A stretch of DNA of 63,950 bases, from NCBI RefSeq assembly GCF_028689295.1, contig NZ_JAQTWL010000017.1, forward strand, positions 1-63,950, written 5' to 3'. Under the pieces are notes generated by a model, which saw only the letters and a list, made by a program, of their open reading frames with translations, ran no database searches and was not told where the DNA came from. A program made the translations under genes and the position numbers. This stretch comes from Rhodoferax sp. GTDB lineage: Bacteria; Pseudomonadota; Gammaproteobacteria; Burkholderiales; Burkholderiaceae_C. Shown here in pieces: positions 60,944-63,950 of this stretch (within the stretch, counting starts at the first letter, position 1; each line of letters opens with the position of its first letter).

Positions 60944-61633
60944 TCAGCGCGTGCGCGCTGGTGACCCGCCGTCCAGCCTGGCCTGCCACAGTGGCACCAG
61001 GCGTTCGCGTTCCTGATCGAAGCGCGCGTTGACCCGCTCGATTTCGCTGCCCTGATCGGACAGAAAACGCTCTTGCGCTGCCAGAGTTTGCGACAGTTCA
61101 TTGACCTGTTGTAGCAACTTGGGCGGCGCTCTGCTGGGGTCCTTGGCATAAAACGCCATTTCTTCATCCAGTTTGGCGCGTTCGGCACGCAGCACCGCCA
61201 CACGCGCTGTTGCTGCCTGCCTGACCAGCATGAGTTGGGCCACTGCATCTGCCCGTTCTTTTTGGTGCGCGTCTTGATTGGGGTAGCGGATCAGCAGGGA
61301 CCGGTTCAGACTTTTTTCTTCTTCCCTGCGGGCGAGTTCCTTCAGCTCAGCATTTCTTGCTGCCTCAACCTGGCTGCGTTCGGCGGCGGTCAGCACGGGT
61401 CCCAGCTTGGCTTTGACGGTACCGCTCGGGTTGAGGATGGTTTGTTCGCGATCCAGACATTGCACGATGGGCCGGTCAGAGGTGAGCTTGCGCCCTTTGA
61501 CATCCACACAGGTGTAAATCTGGCTGCCCGTCGCGGATTGGGCACATAGTTCTGCGCAGAACGCCGCCAGCGTAAGCCCGGCACAGGCGGCACGAAGCCG
61601 GGAGATGCGCGTCGTGCGTGCTGTTATTGGCAT
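60944..61633 (-). CDS. DUF4124-type exported coiled-coil protein
   Basis: 229 residues. A signal peptide (RAACAGLTLAAFCAELCAQS) is followed by a short conserved module (GSQIYTCVDVKGRKLTSDRP, then CLDREQTILNPSGT) seen in DUF4124 proteins. The rest (about 80-215) is a charged, Ala/Glu/Arg-rich coiled coil (EEEKSLNRSLLIRYPNQDAH...RAERAKLDEEMAFY). Function unknown. It overlaps the pyrE stop by 10 bases on the same strand. gatB is convergent, 46 bases away. Confidence 0.75.
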   Translation of the reverse strand: MPITARTTRISRLRAACAGLTLAAFCAELCAQSATGSQIYTCVDVKGRKLTSDRPIVQCLDREQTILNPSGTVKAKLGPVLTAAERSQVEAARNAELKELARREEEKSLNRSLLIRYPNQDAHQKERADAVAQLMLVRQAATARVAVLRAERAKLDEEMAFYAKDPSRAPPKLLQQVNELSQTLAAQERFLSDQGSEIERVNARFDQERERLVPLWQARLDGGSPARTR

Positions 61634-62346
61634 GCCGCGTCCTCGCTGGTGCCGTAGCGCTCACGGTAGGCCTGCACCCGCTGGTGGGCGTCGGCCAGGC
61701 CGGGCACCCGGTGCTGCGCCAGGTAATGCAGCAGGTCGTCGAGCCGGGCAATGGCACAGACCTGCAGGCCCATTTGCTGCTGCACATATTGCACCGCGCT
61801 GTGGTTCACATCCATGCCATTTTCAGTTGCCTTTTCCTGCCGGTCCAGGGCGATGACCACGGCGTGCGCCCTGGCGCCGGCAGACTGGATCAGGTCAATG
61901 GATTCGCGCACCGCCGTGCCTGCGGACATGACGTCGTCCACGATCAAAATACGGCCATGCAGCGGCGCGCCCACCAAGCTGCCGCCCTCGCCATGGTCTT
62001 TGGCTTCCTTTCGGTTGTAGGCAAACGGCACGTTGCGGCCCATGCGGGCCAGTTCCACCGCCAGCGCTGCCCCCAGCGGAATGCCCTTGTAGGCCGGGCC
62101 GAAAATCATGTCGAATTCAAGACCGCTGCCAAGCAGGCGCTGCGCATAAAATTGCGCCAAGCGACCCAGTTTGGCGCCATCGTCGAACAGGCCGGCGTTG
62201 AAAAAATAAGGGCTCAACCGCCCCGCCTTGGTCTTGAATTCGCCAAAGCGCAGTACCCCGCAATCCACCGCAAACTGAACGAATTCCAGCGCCAGCGCCT
62301 CCTGGCCTGGCCTTTTGACAGCTTGGGGCTCATTTCGTTCAGTCAT
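61624..62346 (-). CDS. pyrE: Orotate phosphoribosyltransferase
   Basis: 240 residues. Catalyses orotate + PRPP to OMP in pyrimidine synthesis. The PRPP motif is GRILIVDDVMSAGTAVRESI, and GPAYKGIPLGAALAVEL is the orotate-site region. The ATG at 62346 follows AAGGAC. Its start overlaps, on the opposite strand, the ATG of xth by two bases. The 3' end overlaps the DUF4124-type gene. Confidence 0.95.
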   Translation of the reverse strand: MTERNEPQAVKRPGQEALALEFVQFAVDCGVLRFGEFKTKAGRLSPYFFNAGLFDDGAKLGRLAQFYAQRLLGSGLEFDMIFGPAYKGIPLGAALAVELARMGRNVPFAYNRKEAKDHGEGGSLVGAPLHGRILIVDDVMSAGTAVRESIDLIQSAGARAHAVVIALDRQEKATENGMDVNHSAVQYVQQQMGLQVCAIARLDDLLHYLAQHRVPGLADAHQRVQAYRERYGTSEDAACQ

Positions 62347-63148
62347 GGAAAAGTCCTTGTTCAAATTAACCAGCCTCAATCTCAATGGTATCCGCTCGGC
62401 CAGCAGCAAAGGCTTGCAAGCCTGGGTCGGGCAGACCGCGCCCGATTGTATTTGCGTGCAGGAAATCAAGGCCCGGGCCGACGATGTGGCGGGGCGCTTT
62501 GACCAGCTGGCCAATCTGCGCGGTTACTTTCATTTTGCCGAAAAAAAGGGCTACTCTGGCGTCGGCATCTACAGCCGCCGGGAACCCAGCGACGTCATCA
62601 CCGGCATGGGCGTGCCAGAGTTCGATGCCGAGGGCCGCTACGTTGAGTTGCGTTTTGACAGCGCTGGCACCAAGCGTTCCATCATCAGTTGCTATTTTCC
62701 CAGCGGTTCGTCGGGCGAAGACCGGCAGCGGGTCAAGTTCAGATTTCTTGACGCGATCTACCCGTATTTGCAGCGGCTGAAGACCGAGCGCGAGTTTGTG
62801 CTGTGCGGCGATGTCAACATTGCCCACCAGGAAATCGACCTGAAGAACTGGAAGAGCAATCAGAAGAACTCGGGCTTCCTGCCCGAGGAACGTGCCTGGA
62901 TGAGCAAGCTGCTCAGTGATGGCGGTCTGGTCGATGTATACCGCCGCCTGCATCCCGGCACCACCGACGAGGCATACACCTGGTGGAGCAACCGGGGCCA
63001 AGCCTACGCCAAGAACGTCGGCTGGCGCCTCGACTACCACCTGGCGACCAACGGTTTGGCTTCAGGTGCCAGGACGGTTTCAATCTACAAGGCCGAGAAG
63101 TTTTCAGACCACGCCCCCATCACGATCGCATACGACTGGACGCTTTGA
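62345..63148 (+). CDS. xth: Exodeoxyribonuclease III family AP endonuclease
   Basis: About 267 residues. The EEP nuclease motifs are LTSLNLNGIRSASSKG, CVQEIKARADD, GDVNIAHQEIDLKNW, WRLDYHLATN and KFSDHAPITIAYDW, which include the catalytic Glu, Asp, Asn, Asp and His. It removes abasic sites and 3' blocks in base excision repair. The ATG at 62345 (MEKSLFKLTS) overlaps the pyrE start and has no clear ribosome site. A TTG at 62357 (LFKLTSLNL) is an alternative that matches the family start better. Confidence 0.93.
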   Translation: MEKSLFKLTSLNLNGIRSASSKGLQAWVGQTAPDCICVQEIKARADDVAGRFDQLANLRGYFHFAEKKGYSGVGIYSRREPSDVITGMGVPEFDAEGRYVELRFDSAGTKRSIISCYFPSGSSGEDRQRVKFRFLDAIYPYLQRLKTEREFVLCGDVNIAHQEIDLKNWKSNQKNSGFLPEERAWMSKLLSDGGLVDVYRRLHPGTTDEAYTWWSNRGQAYAKNVGWRLDYHLATNGLASGARTVSIYKAEKFSDHAPITIAYDWTL

Positions 63149-63255
63149 ATGGTGTGCAACCCGTCCGCTACCCGACGCATGCGCTGCAAATTTGTACTTA
63201 AGTCCAATAGCCAGCGCGTTTGCCGTGCATTAATCTATGTCCCACACAAATTCAT

Positions 63256-63288
63256 AAATTGAGTGCACCCGCTCAATTTTCATTTTTA
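63256..63288 (+). terminator. Candidate terminator of xth / hairpin in adhesin leader
   Basis: AAATTGAG (63256-63263) pairs with CTCAATTT (63272-63279), followed by TCATTTTT. The stem is short and AT-rich. It lies just before the adhesin gene's GGAG ribosome site. Confidence 0.4.
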
Positions 63289-63300
63289 CTGGAGATCATC

Positions 63301-63950
63301 ATGGCCCAAATCGCTACTGTCGCAGCCATCAAAGGTACTGGCACTGCCTTTGCCGTCAACGAGCAAGGCGTTAGCCGCGCGCTCAAGGCTGGCGACGTCC
63401 TGCAAAAAGGCGAAACCATCCGCTCCGTCGGTGATGTGCAAGTTGAACTCCTGATGGGAGACGGCCGCTTGCTGGCCGTGGCCTCAGGCCAAGTCATACG
63501 CCTGGACGACAACGTGACTGAGTCAGATCAGCGCCCCACCGCGCAAGACAGTGCTGTGACCGACCCCGGCGCCACCGCCGAATCGGTCATCCAGTCCCTG
63601 GAGCGCGGCACTGACCTGAGCACTGAGCTGGAAGCCCCGGCCGCTGGTTTAACCGGCGGCGCTGGTAATGCTGATGGTGGTAGCACTTTTGTGCAACTCG
63701 TTCGCATTGTTGAGGGGGTTGACCCATTGGCTTACAACTACAGCTTTGAGCCACGGTCGATAGTTGACCTTCCAAGAAATCTTCAGTTTGAAATTCCTGA
63801 GACGACACCGGAAACTACGCCTGAAACGACACCGGAAACGACACCGGAAACGACACCGGAAACGACACCGGAAACGACGCCGGAAACTACGCCTGAGACG
63901 ACGCCGGAGACGACGCCGGAGACGACGCCGGAAACGACGCCGGAAACGAC
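63301..63950 (+). CDS. LapA-type retention-module adhesin, N-terminus (partial)
   Basis: At least 216 codons, open at the window end. Residues 1 to about 110 match the retention module of LapA-like giant adhesins (MAQIATVAAIKGTGTAFAVN, then GVSRALKAGDVLQKGETIRS and a DGR...AVASGQVIRL strand). The PAAG sequence at residues 113-116, followed by a Gly-rich linker and STFVQLVRIVEGV, is the expected site of the periplasmic protease LapG. From residue 167 the chain is a tetrapeptide ETTP repeat. Such proteins hold cells in biofilms and are released when c-di-GMP falls. It was not picked as a closed ORF because it runs off the edge. Confidence 0.83.
   Translation, partial: MAQIATVAAIKGTGTAFAVNEQGVSRALKAGDVLQKGETIRSVGDVQVELLMGDGRLLAVASGQVIRLDDNVTESDQRPTAQDSAVTDPGATAESVIQSLERGTDLSTELEAPAAGLTGGAGNADGGSTFVQLVRIVEGVDPLAYNYSFEPRSIVDLPRNLQFEIPETTPETTPETTPETTPETTPETTPETTPETTPETTPETTPETTPETTPET
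63799..63950 (+). repeat. 12-base tandem repeat encoding ETTP
   Basis: At least 12.6 copies of GA(A/G)AC(G/T)AC(A/G)CC(G/T) in frame, running past the window end. Synonymous changes differ between units, so the array has been maintained at the protein level rather than recently expanded as identical units. Confidence 0.95.

Noticed and set aside
63799..63950. Tandem 12-base repeats considered as a CRISPR array
   Set aside because: Units are contiguous with no spacers, keep the reading frame and encode ETTP.

Overview
The window is a GC-rich chromosomal segment from a betaproteobacterium. It most likely belongs to the Comamonadaceae, Rhodoferax/Polaromonas-like. This rests on the gene content and order, the protein sequences, a split MetH preceded by an S-adenosylhomocysteine (SAH) riboswitch, and the NtrY/short-NtrX pair. 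The family call is an inference from recognised sequence; no database search was run.

Layout: 1-12433 is the end of tuf, tRNA-Trp, and the secE-nusG-rplKAJL-rpoBC operon, with ribosomal leader regions and a strong terminator after rpoC. 12444-17352 is rsmB, a DUF4390 gene and an NtrY/NtrX-like two-component system, followed by tRNA-Phe. 17946-24287 holds a D-amino-acid transaminase, glcF and glcE (no glcD), yqjDEK, an SMP-30 lactonase and a membrane retropepsin. 24401-29463 holds amtB and glnK with a sigma-54 promoter, then comM and an MFS transporter. 29491-36277 holds metH with its riboswitch, gap, tkt and creA.

36532-38348 is a graveyard of broken genes. It contains a frameshifted hsdR start, a cluster of 13-base repeats that resembles a transposon end, and one reading frame that fuses pieces of urtA, urtE and an IS630 transposase. 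38527-48130 is the replication-origin neighbourhood: gyrB, dnaN and dnaA on the minus strand, then rpmH, rnpA, yidD, yidC and mnmE on the plus strand, with two perfect DnaA boxes at the divergence. 48107-63148 holds mlaF and mlaE, a GMC oxidoreductase, a TSUP permease with a structured leader, mrdA-mreDCB, gatCAB, a DUF4124-like gene, pyrE and xth. The window ends inside a LapA-type giant adhesin gene whose first cysteine-protease site and ETTP repeat array are visible.

The most unusual observations are these. (1) A short palindromic repeat occurs three times within about 3.7 kb. One copy lies in frame inside metH and adds about 25 residues to the activation domain; a half copy supplies the start codon of the MFS gene. 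(2) The urtA'-'urtE-'IS630 chimeric frame lies next to an array of CAAAGTYTTGCCG repeats. (3) The rpoBC operon points toward the putative origin. (4) A possible pseudoknot leader with a terminator precedes the TSUP gene. (5) pyrE and xth have start codons that overlap on opposite strands.
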